Positions 45,855 through 54,144 of a DNA stretch of 64,000 nucleotides are shown piece by piece; the stretch's first letter is position 1; each line of letters starts with the position of its first letter. Origin of the DNA: Candidatus Aalborgicola danicus (lineage in GTDB: Bacteria; Pseudomonadota; Gammaproteobacteria; Burkholderiales; Burkholderiaceae_C); assembly GCA_016703945.1 (NCBI GenBank), contig JADJBC010000012.1, positions 62,001 to 126,000 of the forward strand, written 5' to 3'. Made by a program: the position numbers and the translations under genes. The notes beneath the pieces are model-generated. The model was not told where the DNA came from, made no database searches, and was given only the letters and a program-made list of their open reading frames with translations.

Positions 45855-47967
45855 ATGGGAGTAGAAACGCTCTTTGCCCTGGACGCGGCAAACTGGAGTG
45901 ATCGTGAGTTGGCGTTTTTGCCAGCACATGGTGGCGCTGCCGTTCAATCCTTCTGCGGTATCGACAGCGCCAAAAAGGAGTGGGAAGACCGGGGCGTGTG
46001 CGTGTTGCGGGCGCGCAAGGGGTTTGGCAAAAGTCATCTGCTGCTGATTCGTAGCCGCAACCACCGTAGCAGCGGGGTCGCCGGCCGCACCATCTTTTAC
46101 CCCCCGGGGCGACAACACAAGTTGGTTGACGCGCTGAGCAACCTGCATGCGGTCATACCGCGCTGGTTGCAAAGTAAAGAATCCGTTGACGCCTGGGTAC
46201 TGGTCTGGCAATTGTCAATTCTGGGATTGCTGGTCTGGATTACTGGGGCAAAATCAGGCGCCAGGAAAGAATACGCCGAGTGGTTTGGCAGCATGGAAGC
46301 GCTGGACCAGGTTGACCTGAAACAGCACGGTGACGTACAGCAGGCTGCGCAACTACCCACCATGCTCACCCTATTCATGGGTCGCGTACTGCATAACCTG
46401 CAGGGAGATGAATTCAAGGAGGGCCTGGAAAAACTCAATAGGGGCCTCTACAGTGCCAACAACGACTGGGCCACGGCCATCCTCTCGCGCCTTGGCACTC
46501 TGAACAAGACCCGCATCGCCATGTACCTGGATGCGCCCGATGAATTGGTGGAACTCAACCAACCCATCCTGTGGCGCAGCATCCAGCAAAGTCTGATGCT
46601 CGCAATTTGGAAATTTTCAAAAAGCACTATCTGGAGCGGGGTGTTGAACATCTATGCCTCGGTGCGCAGCGAGGCCTTTGGCTCTGGCCACGATCATCCC
46701 GACGTCTCCCTGGCCATGGGGCTCGCAATGTCCCTGCAATACACGCCTGACGAACTGGAATCCATCCTCAACGACAAAATCCGCCAGGCCGACCCCTCAC
46801 TTTTCGCTCAGGCCCAGCATGACGGCATCAAGCCCATTCACGCTCTGTGGGTTTGAGAAGGTGGTGCATGACAACCGCAGTGCATTGGATGGTCGACCCT
46901 ACGCCGAGGAAGTTTTTGCTTCAATATTGCGCCATACCCGGCAAGTGCCCAGGGAAGTTGTCGCCATTGGTGGAGCCATCTTTGGAATCAATGGTGCCAA
47001 AACCAGGGACACCGTCAGGAAAGCGGTCAATGCACGTGCCAGTCAAAATATCAACGATGCCATAGGGCACTCATTTCTGGGGTGGGACGACCGCTTACAT
47101 AGAAGCTTTGCCCTACAAGTGCACAAGGAGGCGATGGATGCCAAGAGCCTGGGCGCAATTGCAGCCCTGTATGGCAGCGACGGACCAAAAATCATCAAAT
47201 TCTTTGTGCGGCACGGCCTGCTTGGCGTTGCCGAGCCCCAGCCACAAAGGCACAGACACTATTACCAGCAAAGCTTTGCCTATGACGAAATCCATGGGCA
47301 GGAAGAAGCCAGCTCGGTCAACAAGGACTACTTTCTGGTTCATCCCGCGTTCAAGGAATGGATCATGTCGTTGCCAGAACAACTGCATGTGGAGTTTGTG
47401 CGGACCACAGTGGGCGTGATCGGCGACCTGGAGCCCTATGAGGCTCGGGCCCCCATCGTGCGCCTGACGGCATCGCGCGGGCAATTGGACCTCCGGTTAA
47501 GGGAACAGCGCCTGGCGGCTGGCGCGCACTCCCATCCACTGATATTTCTTTACATCGTACTTTGGGCATGCCGGGAGACCAAACGGGTAGGGATCGACAT
47601 CGCTGAATTCTTGGCGGTCTGGGAAAGCTTGAAAAACACCGAACAACTCATGAACGCTGTTCGGCTACCCATGCCGGAACAGGTGGCAGACATGGCCGAC
47701 AAGATGCGGGAGTGGCAGAAAAAGATCAATATGGACCCCGAAGTCAAGAAACTGCATCGCGCATTTGGCGGCAGCATTTCGCGCCGACCTGCGTTACCAG
47801 GCAAAGGCAAAAGCTCTGCAAAGCGTACCGTCCCATTCATGTCCATCAGTGCCAAAAGCCATATAGGCGCCAATACCGAGATCACTATTCCAAGCTTAAA
47901 ACTTGAAGAAATTGACTGGGATCAAGAGTTGTATGCAATGGTCATGCATTCTCAAAAGAAATCATAA
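45855..47967 (+). pseudogene. P-loop ATPase divergent from RT-Cas1, frame broken by one base
   Basis: Two frames make a protein of about 703 aa. The first has a Walker A-like RARKGFGKSHLL at residues 53-62 and a Walker B-like RIAMYLDAPDE at about 220-230, followed by YASVRSEAF, in the manner of STAND/KAP-type or Sll1717-family NTPases. It stops at 46854-46856; an extra base in GGG or TTT (46849-46854) explains the break and gives HALWVEKVVHDNRS. The second frame is helical with a winged-helix-like region. CAGGAGG precedes the ATG. Such ATPases are often found in defence loci. The link to RT-Cas1 is by position. Confidence 0.6.
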
Positions 47968-48179
47968 ACTGAAGAAATAAATTATATAGAAAGGGTTTTA
48001 ACCATTAATTGCAAAATAGATTATTTGTATATTTATTCATTTCAAATGAATAGTACAATGTGTTTTAAAAAATCGTAGTTATGTAAAGCCTTGTTTTTAA
48101 AGAACTTTTTGAAATAACCAATCAGGCGAAATTCAAAAAATCCCTTTCAATTCAACGTCTTACCTTCTCTTCCATAGCC

Positions 48180-48201
48180 TGTCGAAGACGCGCATTCGAC
48201 A
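48180..48201. repeat. Palindrome 1 of the TGTCGA group
   Basis: TGTCGAA and TTCGACA, 7-bp perfect arms with an 8-base loop. Confidence 0.7.
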
Positions 48202-48287
48202 ACCTTTTGCCTCTCGGGATCGAATGGCTTCCAAGTCCTTGATATATATGTATTTTTTACACACGGGGAAAGTGATATTTGCATCAT

Positions 48288-48304
48288 GTGTCGAAGATCG
48301 ACAC
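48288..48304. repeat. Palindrome 2 of the TGTCGA group
   Basis: GTGTCGA and TCGACAC, 7-bp perfect arms with a 3-base loop. Confidence 0.7.
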
Positions 48305-48362
48305 GGCCAGTTGGCATCGGACATTGCGACACAGGTTCCATAGGGCTGCATGGCAGTGTTCA

Positions 48363-48408
48363 TGTCGAAGCTGAGAGGTTTTCATGGGTGTAAAAATACG
48401 CTTCGACA
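48363..48408. repeat. Palindrome 3 of the TGTCGA group
   Basis: TGTCGAAGC and GCTTCGACA, 9-bp perfect arms around a 28-base loop; it could fold as an RNA hairpin upstream of the first paralogue gene. Confidence 0.7.
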
Positions 48409-48519
48409 GCACTCATTCAAACTCACATAAGAAGCTTGCCGTTCCCTTCTCTGTTGGTTATCATTCAATCCATCAGCCTGGCAAGACTTAACCCAAATTC
48501 AGATAGCGCTACATATCAT

Positions 48520-49083
48520 ATGTTTGAAGATGAAACGCGGTTGCGTAATTTAAGCTCAAGGGCTATTGAAGGTGTTATTACCGATGAAGAATTTTCCGAA
48601 TTAATTCAGCTTTCAAAGGCAAAAAGGAAATCCCAGAAAGATAGGGCTGCCCTTTTGTTCAATTTTAGAGAAACCTTTGATAAGCATTCCATCACCATTC
48701 ATGACCTGTTCTCTGCATCAGATATTGCGGCGGCAATTTCAAGTAAAAGAATAGGTGTTGTGGATGAAACGACAGCTAAACCCAAACGACGGCAATCAGG
48801 TGTCAGAAGTGCACGGTTTCAATTTAAAAATGGGCCGGTGTTGATTGAAATTTCAGTCGCAGGCAAGCGGGGGTTTGCGTGCCGGTACTGCAAGGGTCAA
48901 CCACTGCCAGGTTATGTATCAAAATCATTCAAACTACTGGATGATGGGCAACTGGAAACCAATTTGGCACGCTACTACACGGCCGAAGGGCAAGAGTATT
49001 TCGCAACAGTTGACGGCAGTGTGGAATTGGCCAGGCTACTAAATTACATCAAAACCCACCAGGTGAAGCCCCAACTAAGGTAA
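48520..49083 (+). CDS. Unknown protein, paralogue 1 (coiled N-terminus, CxxC knuckle)
   Basis: 187 aa from ATG MFEDETRLRNL, chosen because the neighbouring paralogue starts MFENDARLREL; the longer frame adds 28 residues with no counterpart. The first 75 residues are helical (TDEEFSELIQLSKAKRKSQKDR, then RETFDKHSITIHDLF), reminiscent of the H-NS-family oligomerisation region. The C-terminal part has FACRYCKGQPLPGYV and a conserved QEYFATVDGSVELARLL. A single CxxC could form half of a zinc site in a dimer. Base composition is clearly more AT-rich than the paralogue. Possibly a DNA-binding regulator of the locus; not established. Confidence 0.7.
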   Translation: MFEDETRLRNLSSRAIEGVITDEEFSELIQLSKAKRKSQKDRAALLFNFRETFDKHSITIHDLFSASDIAAAISSKRIGVVDETTAKPKRRQSGVRSARFQFKNGPVLIEISVAGKRGFACRYCKGQPLPGYVSKSFKLLDDGQLETNLARYYTAEGQEYFATVDGSVELARLLNYIKTHQVKPQLR

Positions 49084-49091
49084 CCCAAGAT

Positions 49092-49658
49092 ATGTTTGAA
49101 AACGACGCACGGTTACGTGAACTGGGTATCAAGGCTGTTCAGGGCCAGATGTCAGATGAAGAGTTTGCCGAGTTGGCGCAACTCTCCCGGGCCAAACAGC
49201 AGGCGCGAGCGGAGCGCACCAAGCTGATTTCGGAACTACAAGCGAGCCTGCGCAGCCAGGGTGTCACCATTCAGGAGCTGTACACCGTAGCCGAGATTAC
49301 CGCCGCCGCGCGCAACAGTGGCGAGGGGCTTGGGTTACGCGTTGCCGGTCCCAAGCAAGCTGTTAAACCCCCTAGCGCCACACCACGAACTTGGGTGCGG
49401 CAAAAAACAGGGTTGACACTGCTGCAAATCAACAAACCAGGCATCCAAGGCTTGCCCTGCCGCTATTGCAAGGGGCAATTGCTGGCCCGCTATGTTCCGG
49501 CAAGTTTGAAACAATTGGACGACGGCAATCTGGAGGCCAACCTGGAGCCCCATTACACGGAAGAAGGCAGACAGTATTTCGCCACGGATGATGGGCGCGC
49601 TGAACTGGCGCGGTTAGTGCAATACGTGCGCAACGGCAAGGTGAAGCCAAAACCTTAG
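49092..49658 (+). CDS. Unknown protein, paralogue 2 (coiled N-terminus, CxxC knuckle)
   Basis: 188 aa, starting eight bases after paralogue 1. It aligns end to end with it: MSDEEFAELAQLSRAKQQ, LRSQGVTIQELYTVAEI, PCRYCKGQLLARYV and RQYFATDDGRAELARLV. The helical N-terminus again resembles H-NS-type proteins, but the H-NS DNA-binding motif (KYR-DP-TG-W type) is absent; the CRYCKG block takes its place. The gene is GC-rich like the rest of the chromosome, unlike paralogue 1. Both could act as one heteromer. No function can be assigned. Confidence 0.75.
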   Translation: MFENDARLRELGIKAVQGQMSDEEFAELAQLSRAKQQARAERTKLISELQASLRSQGVTIQELYTVAEITAAARNSGEGLGLRVAGPKQAVKPPSATPRTWVRQKTGLTLLQINKPGIQGLPCRYCKGQLLARYVPASLKQLDDGNLEANLEPHYTEEGRQYFATDDGRAELARLVQYVRNGKVKPKP

Positions 49659-49732
49659 CCCAAGAAAGCAGTGCAGACGGTCACCATCTTGGCGCTCAAG
49701 CATCAGCGCAAAGACGAATACCACTGACAGAA

Positions 49733-49788
49733 GCTATCAATTCAGTAGCGCTTTACGCACATTCTGCGAGGGCTATAGCCATATTTTA
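49733..49788. repeat. Family A dispersed repeat, copy 6
   Basis: GCTATCAATTCAGTAGCGC, TTACGCACATTCTGCGAGGG and CTATAGCCATATTTTA, in the gap before the VapBC pair. Confidence 0.75.
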
Positions 49789-49817
49789 CGAATTTTCGGT
49801 CAAGACTGGCTTGTTTT

Positions 49818-49834
49818 GTATATCCTGTATATAC
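49818..49834. promoter_or_regulatory. Palindromic operator of the first VapBC pair
   Basis: GTATAT and ATATAC arms of 6 bp around CCTGT, 25 bases before the antitoxin start. AbrB-type antitoxins commonly repress their own promoter at such a site. Confidence 0.65.
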
Positions 49835-49859
49835 TTTTATTTTTTTGGGAGCAGATTTG

Positions 49860-50141
49860 ATGCTGACTCGAATTTTCAAAAGCGGCAATTCGCTGGCCGT
49901 GCGCATCCCCCAGGAGCTGGCCTTCATTGATGCGGCGCAGGACGTGGAGATTGAGCGCGTGGGTAACACCCTGGTCGTGCGCCCCAGGGTGCATGAGACG
50001 GTTGGTGACCTGTCGGATGTGTTTGCAGCCTTTCCGCAAAGCTTCATGGCTGGGGGACGCGAGTTTCATGAGCAGCATGACCGTGACTGGAGTGGGTTTG
50101 GCACTGCTAATACTGCTGCTGCGACCAAAGTGCGGGGTTAA
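49860..50141 (+). CDS. Antitoxin, AbrB/VagC type (VapB)
   Basis: 93 aa from ATG with GGGAGCAG upstream. The N-terminus MLTRIFKSGNSLAVRIPQEL is the swapped-hairpin AbrB DNA-binding fold typical of VagC/VapB. The C-terminus (FHEQHDRDWSGF) should wrap around the toxin. It starts right after a palindrome and ends six bases before the toxin gene, so the pair is an autoregulated operon. These pairs often stabilise mobile or accessory DNA. Confidence 0.88.
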   Translation: MLTRIFKSGNSLAVRIPQELAFIDAAQDVEIERVGNTLVVRPRVHETVGDLSDVFAAFPQSFMAGGREFHEQHDRDWSGFGTANTAAATKVRG

Positions 50142-50147
50142 CCGGCC

Positions 50148-50603
50148 ATGCGCTTCATGCTGGACACCAATATTTGCATTTATCTCATTGGCCAACAGCC
50201 GCCCCAGGTGCGAGCACGTTTTTTGGCGACACCCTTGGGCGATGTCGTGATGTCAGTGGTGACCTACGCCGAGCTCAGGCATGGCATCGAACGCTGCCCG
50301 GCTGAGGACCGTGTGGCCGCCAGCCAAGCCCTGCAACGCATGATCGCACGTGTGCCGGTGTTGCCATTTGGTGAACAGGATGCGCACAGCTTTGGTGTAT
50401 TGGCCGCCGCCGTGCCAGATCGAAGGCGCGACGCCATGGATCGCCTCATTGCGGCCCATGCCGTCAGCATGGGTTGCATTCTGGTCACCAACAACGAAGC
50501 CGATTTCAAAGACTACCCGGGCGTTCAAGTTGAAAACTGGACGCTGAAGCCGGAACCGGCCGCTATTGACATCAAAACGATGCAAAACGAGGGGCGCGAT
50601 TAA
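50148..50603 (+). CDS. vapC: VapC-type PIN-domain ribonuclease toxin
   Basis: 151 aa. PIN active-site acids are visible: Asp6 (MLDTNIC), Glu42 (TYAELRHG), Asp98 (AMDRLIAAHA) and the late Asn/Asp set (TNNEADF). Such toxins cleave tRNA or rRNA when free of antitoxin. It is 151 aa, a little longer than average because of a C-terminal tail after VENWTL. It converges with the ygiQ gene, overlapping its stop by four bases. Confidence 0.92.
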   Translation: MRFMLDTNICIYLIGQQPPQVRARFLATPLGDVVMSVVTYAELRHGIERCPAEDRVAASQALQRMIARVPVLPFGEQDAHSFGVLAAAVPDRRRDAMDRLIAAHAVSMGCILVTNNEADFKDYPGVQVENWTLKPEPAAIDIKTMQNEGRD

Positions 50604-53080
50604 CGCCCCTTGCGCACCGCCATGCCCGGCATCCGTTTGGCACCAGTGTCCCTCGGCGGCAAACCGGTGTGCTGGGTCAGTATCCGACCCTTGACGGGTT
50701 TGGTGGGAGCCGGGCGCGGATCGGGGCTCAACGGTGTCGAATTCTTTTTGCGCGCACTCTGGTAGCCGCCGTCGCCCAGGGGCTGGTAGGTCGGAATCAG
50801 GTGGTGCTTGCCATTGCCGATCAGGTCAGCGCGGCCCATGGCCTTCAGCGTCTCTCTCAGCAGCGGCCAGTTGTTGGGGTCGTGGTAACGCAAAAAGGCC
50901 TTGTGCAGGCGGCGGCGCTTTTCGCCGCGCACCACGTCCACATTCTCGTCGGCGCTCTCCACCACGCGGTGGATCTTGCGCAGCGGGTTGCGACCGGAGT
51001 GGTACATGGCCGTGGCACTGGCCATGGGGCTGGGGTAGAAGGTCTGCACCTGGTCGGCACGGAAACTGTTTTTCTTCAGCCAGATGGCCAGGTTCATCAT
51101 GTCTTCGTCGCTGGTACCCGGGTGGGCGGCGATGAAGTACGGCACCAGAAACTGTTTCTTGCCGGCTTCCAGCGTGAACTTGTCAAACATCTGTTTGAAC
51201 TTGTCGTAGCTACCGATGCCGGGCTTCATCATCTTGGTCAGCGGCCCGCTCTCGGTGTGCTCGGGCGCGATCTTCAGGTAGCCACCCACGTGGTGGGTCA
51301 CCAGCTCTTTGACGTACTCGGGGCTCTTCACCGCCAGGTCGTAGCGCAGGCCGCTGCCGATCAGAATCTTCTTGATGCCCTTGAGCGCACGGCCCCGGCG
51401 GTAGATCTTGATCAGCGGGTCGTGGTTGGTGGTCAGGTTCTGGCAGATGCCGGGGTAGACACAGCTGGGCTTGCGGCAGGCGGCCTCGATCTCAGGCGTC
51501 TTGCAGCCCAGGCGGTACATGTTGGCCGTGGGGCCGCCCAGGTCGGAAATGGTGCCGGTAAAGCCCTTGACCTTGTCGCGGATGTCCTCGATCTCCTTGA
51601 TCACCGACTCTTCCGAGCGGCTTTGGATGATGCGGCCTTCATGCTCGGTGATGGAGCAGAAGGTGCAGCCGCCAAAGCAGCCGCGCATGATGTTGATGGA
51701 GAAGCGGATCATCTCCCACGCCGGGATCTTGGTGGCGTGGTCATGGCTGCCGTTCTCGTCCGCATAGGCCGGGTGCGGGCTGCGGGCGTACGGCAGGTCG
51801 AACACGTAGTCCATCTCGGCCGTGGTCAGCGGAATGGGCGGCGGGTTGATCCACACGTCGCGCGCAGTGACACCCTCGCCATGGGCTTGCACCAGCGCCC
51901 GCGCATTGCCGGGGTTGGTCTCCAGGTGCAGCACGCGGCTGGCGTGGGCATACAGCACGGGGTCGGATTTGACCTGCTCGTAGCTGGGCAGGCGGATCAC
52001 CGAGCGATCGCGCGGCGGCACCTTGCGCCCCCCGGCAAGTGCCGGGTTGGAGAAGAAGGTGATGGGCTGGATGGTCGACTGGGTCGCCGCGGCGGCTGTG
52101 GCCGAAGGCTTTGAATCAAATTGGCCGCTAGCCCTCGTGGAACCTGCCTTAGTGGCTCCTGAATTTGTAGCATTCACGCCACCCAGCTCGGCCGCCTGGG
52201 CCACGGCTTTGGCGTCGTCTTCCTTGGCGCAACTGCTGCCCTGCCCTGCCGCCTGTTCGCTGGTGGTCTGGTAGGGGTTGACGTGGGCCTCCACACGGCC
52301 GGGTTCGTCAACACTGGTGGAATCAATCTCGAACCAGCCGCGCTCGCTGCCGTCGGCCTCCCATCGCGCGGATTCGTCATCCGTGCGGCGCACAAAGGCG
52401 GTGCCGCGCACATCGGTGATCTTCTGCACCGGCTCGCGCGCGGCCAGGCGGTGGGCGATCTCGAGGATGGCGCGGTCGGCGTTGCCGTACAGCAGCAGGT
52501 CGCACTTGGCGTCCACGACGATGGAGCGGCGCACCTTGTCGCTCCAGTAGTCGTAGTGGGCAATGCGGCGCAACGATCCTTCGATGCCGCCCAGCACGAT
52601 GGGCACGTCCTTGAAGGCCTCGCGGCAGCGCTGGCTGTAGACGATGGCCGCGTGGTCCGGACGGCGGTCTGGGGCAGCACCCGGCGTGTAGGCGTCGTCA
52701 CTGCGAATCTTGCGGTCGGCCGTGTAGCGGTTGATCATGGAATCCATGTTGCCCGCCGTCACGGCCCAGAACAGGTTGGGCTTGCCCAGCACCCTGAACG
52801 GGTCGGCGCTCTGCCAGTCCGGCTGGGCGATGATGCCGACGCGAAACCCTTGCGCTTCCAGCAGGCGGCCAATCACGGCCATGCCGAAACTGGGGTGGTC
52901 CACATAGGCGTCGCCGGTGACCAGCACGATGTCGCAACTGTCCCAGCCCAGCTGCTCCATCTCGGCGCGGCTCATCGGCAAAAAGCGCGACGTGCCAAAG
53001 CGCGCGGCCCAGTATTTGCGGTAACTGGTCAGCGGTTTGGCGGCGCGCGGGAAGAAGGAGACGTCGACGAGGGCGTTCAT
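50600..53080 (-). CDS. YgiQ-family radical SAM protein
   Basis: 826 aa, larger than E. coli YgiQ (about 740). The radical SAM cluster CFGGCTFC is followed by SITEHEGRIIQSRSEES; an N-terminal B12-binding-like part precedes it (DIVLVTGDAYVDHPSFG) and KIAPEHTE is conserved. Residues of about 280-345 form a low-complexity linker (Ala, Ser, Thr rich), and the bases at 52116-52171 within it match the family A repeat. The reaction is unknown. Ends overlapping the VapC stop. Confidence 0.88.
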   Translation of the reverse strand: MNALVDVSFFPRAAKPLTSYRKYWAARFGTSRFLPMSRAEMEQLGWDSCDIVLVTGDAYVDHPSFGMAVIGRLLEAQGFRVGIIAQPDWQSADPFRVLGKPNLFWAVTAGNMDSMINRYTADRKIRSDDAYTPGAAPDRRPDHAAIVYSQRCREAFKDVPIVLGGIEGSLRRIAHYDYWSDKVRRSIVVDAKCDLLLYGNADRAILEIAHRLAAREPVQKITDVRGTAFVRRTDDESARWEADGSERGWFEIDSTSVDEPGRVEAHVNPYQTTSEQAAGQGSSCAKEDDAKAVAQAAELGGVNATNSGATKAGSTRASGQFDSKPSATAAAATQSTIQPITFFSNPALAGGRKVPPRDRSVIRLPSYEQVKSDPVLYAHASRVLHLETNPGNARALVQAHGEGVTARDVWINPPPIPLTTAEMDYVFDLPYARSPHPAYADENGSHDHATKIPAWEMIRFSINIMRGCFGGCTFCSITEHEGRIIQSRSEESVIKEIEDIRDKVKGFTGTISDLGGPTANMYRLGCKTPEIEAACRKPSCVYPGICQNLTTNHDPLIKIYRRGRALKGIKKILIGSGLRYDLAVKSPEYVKELVTHHVGGYLKIAPEHTESGPLTKMMKPGIGSYDKFKQMFDKFTLEAGKKQFLVPYFIAAHPGTSDEDMMNLAIWLKKNSFRADQVQTFYPSPMASATAMYHSGRNPLRKIHRVVESADENVDVVRGEKRRRLHKAFLRYHDPNNWPLLRETLKAMGRADLIGNGKHHLIPTYQPLGDGGYQSARKKNSTPLSPDPRPAPTKPVKGRILTQHTGLPPRDTGAKRMPGMAVRKGR
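52116..52171. repeat. Family A dispersed repeat, copy 7 (inside ygiQ)
   Basis: TCAAATTGGCCGCTAGCCC, TCGTGGAACCTGCCTTAG and GAATTTGTAGC. Lies in frame in a disordered-looking linker. Confidence 0.7.
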
Positions 53081-53144
53081 GGTGCTTTCGGGTAACCCTC
53101 TAGTTTAAAGATTTGTGTTGGTCACTACTCTCTAAAGGGTGAAT

Positions 53145-53235
53145 ACATGCCCCCTCGCTCCCCCGCTTCGCGGGTCGCTGCCCCCTGAGGGGATGCAATT
53201 CGCCTTGGGACGGCCCGGCGGCGAAACTAGCCCCC
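53145..53235. repeat. Family C GC-rich intergenic repeat, copy 2
   Basis: Contains CTGCCCCCTGAGGGG and CTTGGGACGGCCCGGCGG, matching the reverse complement of 12254-12320. A similar half unit (GCTGCGCAGGTCGCTGCCCC) follows to about 53270. Confidence 0.6.
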
Positions 53236-53311
53236 AAGCTCCACCGCTGCGCAGGTCGCTGCCCCGTGCAAACCGTAGAATGAATCTTTACCGCCCCACA
53301 AGGATGCATCC

Positions 53312-54076
53312 ATGAAGAAACTATTGCTTGCGATCACACTCTGCGCCCTGGGCGCAACGGCTTTTGCCCAGGGCAAAGATCTCAAGGTCGCAATTGACCC
53401 CACGTACGAACCCTTCACTTACAAGGTGGACGGCAAACCCGCCGGTTTTGACGTGGACATTGCCAACGCCCTGTGTGAGCAGATCAAACGCAAGTGCGTC
53501 TTCGTGGAACAAGGCTGGGACAGCATGATTCCGGGCCTGATGGCGCGCAAGTACGACGTCATCATCAGCTCCATGTCCATCACCGAAGACCGCATGAAGC
53601 AGATTGACTTCACCGACAAGTACTACAACACGCCCAGCCGTGTGGTGACCAAGAAGGCCTTCAACTACACCGGCCCGGCATCACTCAAGGGCAAAAAAAT
53701 TGGCGTGCTCAAAGCCAGCACCCAAGAAAAATACGCGCTGGGTGAACTCAAGACCGTGGGTGTGGATGTGGTGTCCTACGAGGCGCAAGACCAGGTCTAC
53801 CTGGACATCCGCGCCGGCCGCCTGGATGGCACCGTCGCCGACCACGTGGAAGTGACCGGTGGCTTTTTGAGCAAGCCCGAGGGCAAGGACTTTGAGCTCA
53901 AGGGTGATGAGTTGTTTATTCCCAAATACTTTGGCGCGGGCGCCGGCATTGGTCTGCGCAAGGGCCAGGACGCACTGAAGAACGAGCTGAGCGCCGCCAT
54001 CAAAACCATCCGCGGCAACGGCGTCTACAAGAAGATCAACGACAAGTACTTCAAGTTTGACGTCTACGGCAAATAG
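53312..54076 (+). CDS. Basic/polar amino-acid ABC transporter substrate-binding protein
   Basis: 254 aa with a Sec signal peptide (LLAITLCALGATAFAQ). The SBP3 fold is clear: VAIDPTYEPFTYKVDGKPAGFDVDI split across the first strands, SMSITEDRMKQIDFTDKYY, and the hinge LKGKKIGVLKAS. The set resembles HisJ/ArgT lysine-arginine-ornithine proteins. It is first in an apparent operon with two permeases, an AstE-like enzyme and an ATPase. Confidence 0.92.
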   Translation: MKKLLLAITLCALGATAFAQGKDLKVAIDPTYEPFTYKVDGKPAGFDVDIANALCEQIKRKCVFVEQGWDSMIPGLMARKYDVIISSMSITEDRMKQIDFTDKYYNTPSRVVTKKAFNYTGPASLKGKKIGVLKASTQEKYALGELKTVGVDVVSYEAQDQVYLDIRAGRLDGTVADHVEVTGGFLSKPEGKDFELKGDELFIPKYFGAGAGIGLRKGQDALKNELSAAIKTIRGNGVYKKINDKYFKFDVYGK

Positions 54077-54087
54077 GGCATGAGCGC

Positions 54088-54135
54088 CGTGCCGGGCCGC
54101 CCCAAACAAGCTCGCACCGCAGTGCGCAGCATGGA
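54088..54135. repeat. Family C GC-rich repeat, partial copy 3
   Basis: GTGCCGGGCCGCCCCAAACA followed by GCACCGCAGTGCGCAGCATGG, between the binding protein and the first permease. Confidence 0.45.
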
Positions 54136-54144
54136 GGTTATCCA

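Larger units (their letters stand above)
47968..48519. other. AT-rich 552-bp gap with three TGTCGA palindromes
   Basis: Much richer in A+T than the flanks. No credible gene: short ORFs on the minus strand lack ribosome sites. It holds three inverted repeats listed separately, all with a TGTCGA core. It could contain operators, a structured RNA, or an attachment region. Confidence 0.6.

Noticed and set aside
48147..48363. Small minus-strand ORFs in the AT-rich gap
   Set aside because: No ribosome site, low-quality composition, and they run across the palindromes.
45612..49859. A CRISPR array near RT-Cas1
   Set aside because: No set of identical 25-40 bp direct repeats with regular spacers on either strand; the palindromes at 48180-48408 differ in arm and loop length and are not regularly spaced.
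50669..52114. A 481-aa plus-strand ORF opposite ygiQ
   Set aside because: Shadow frame; the minus-strand radical SAM protein has clear motifs.
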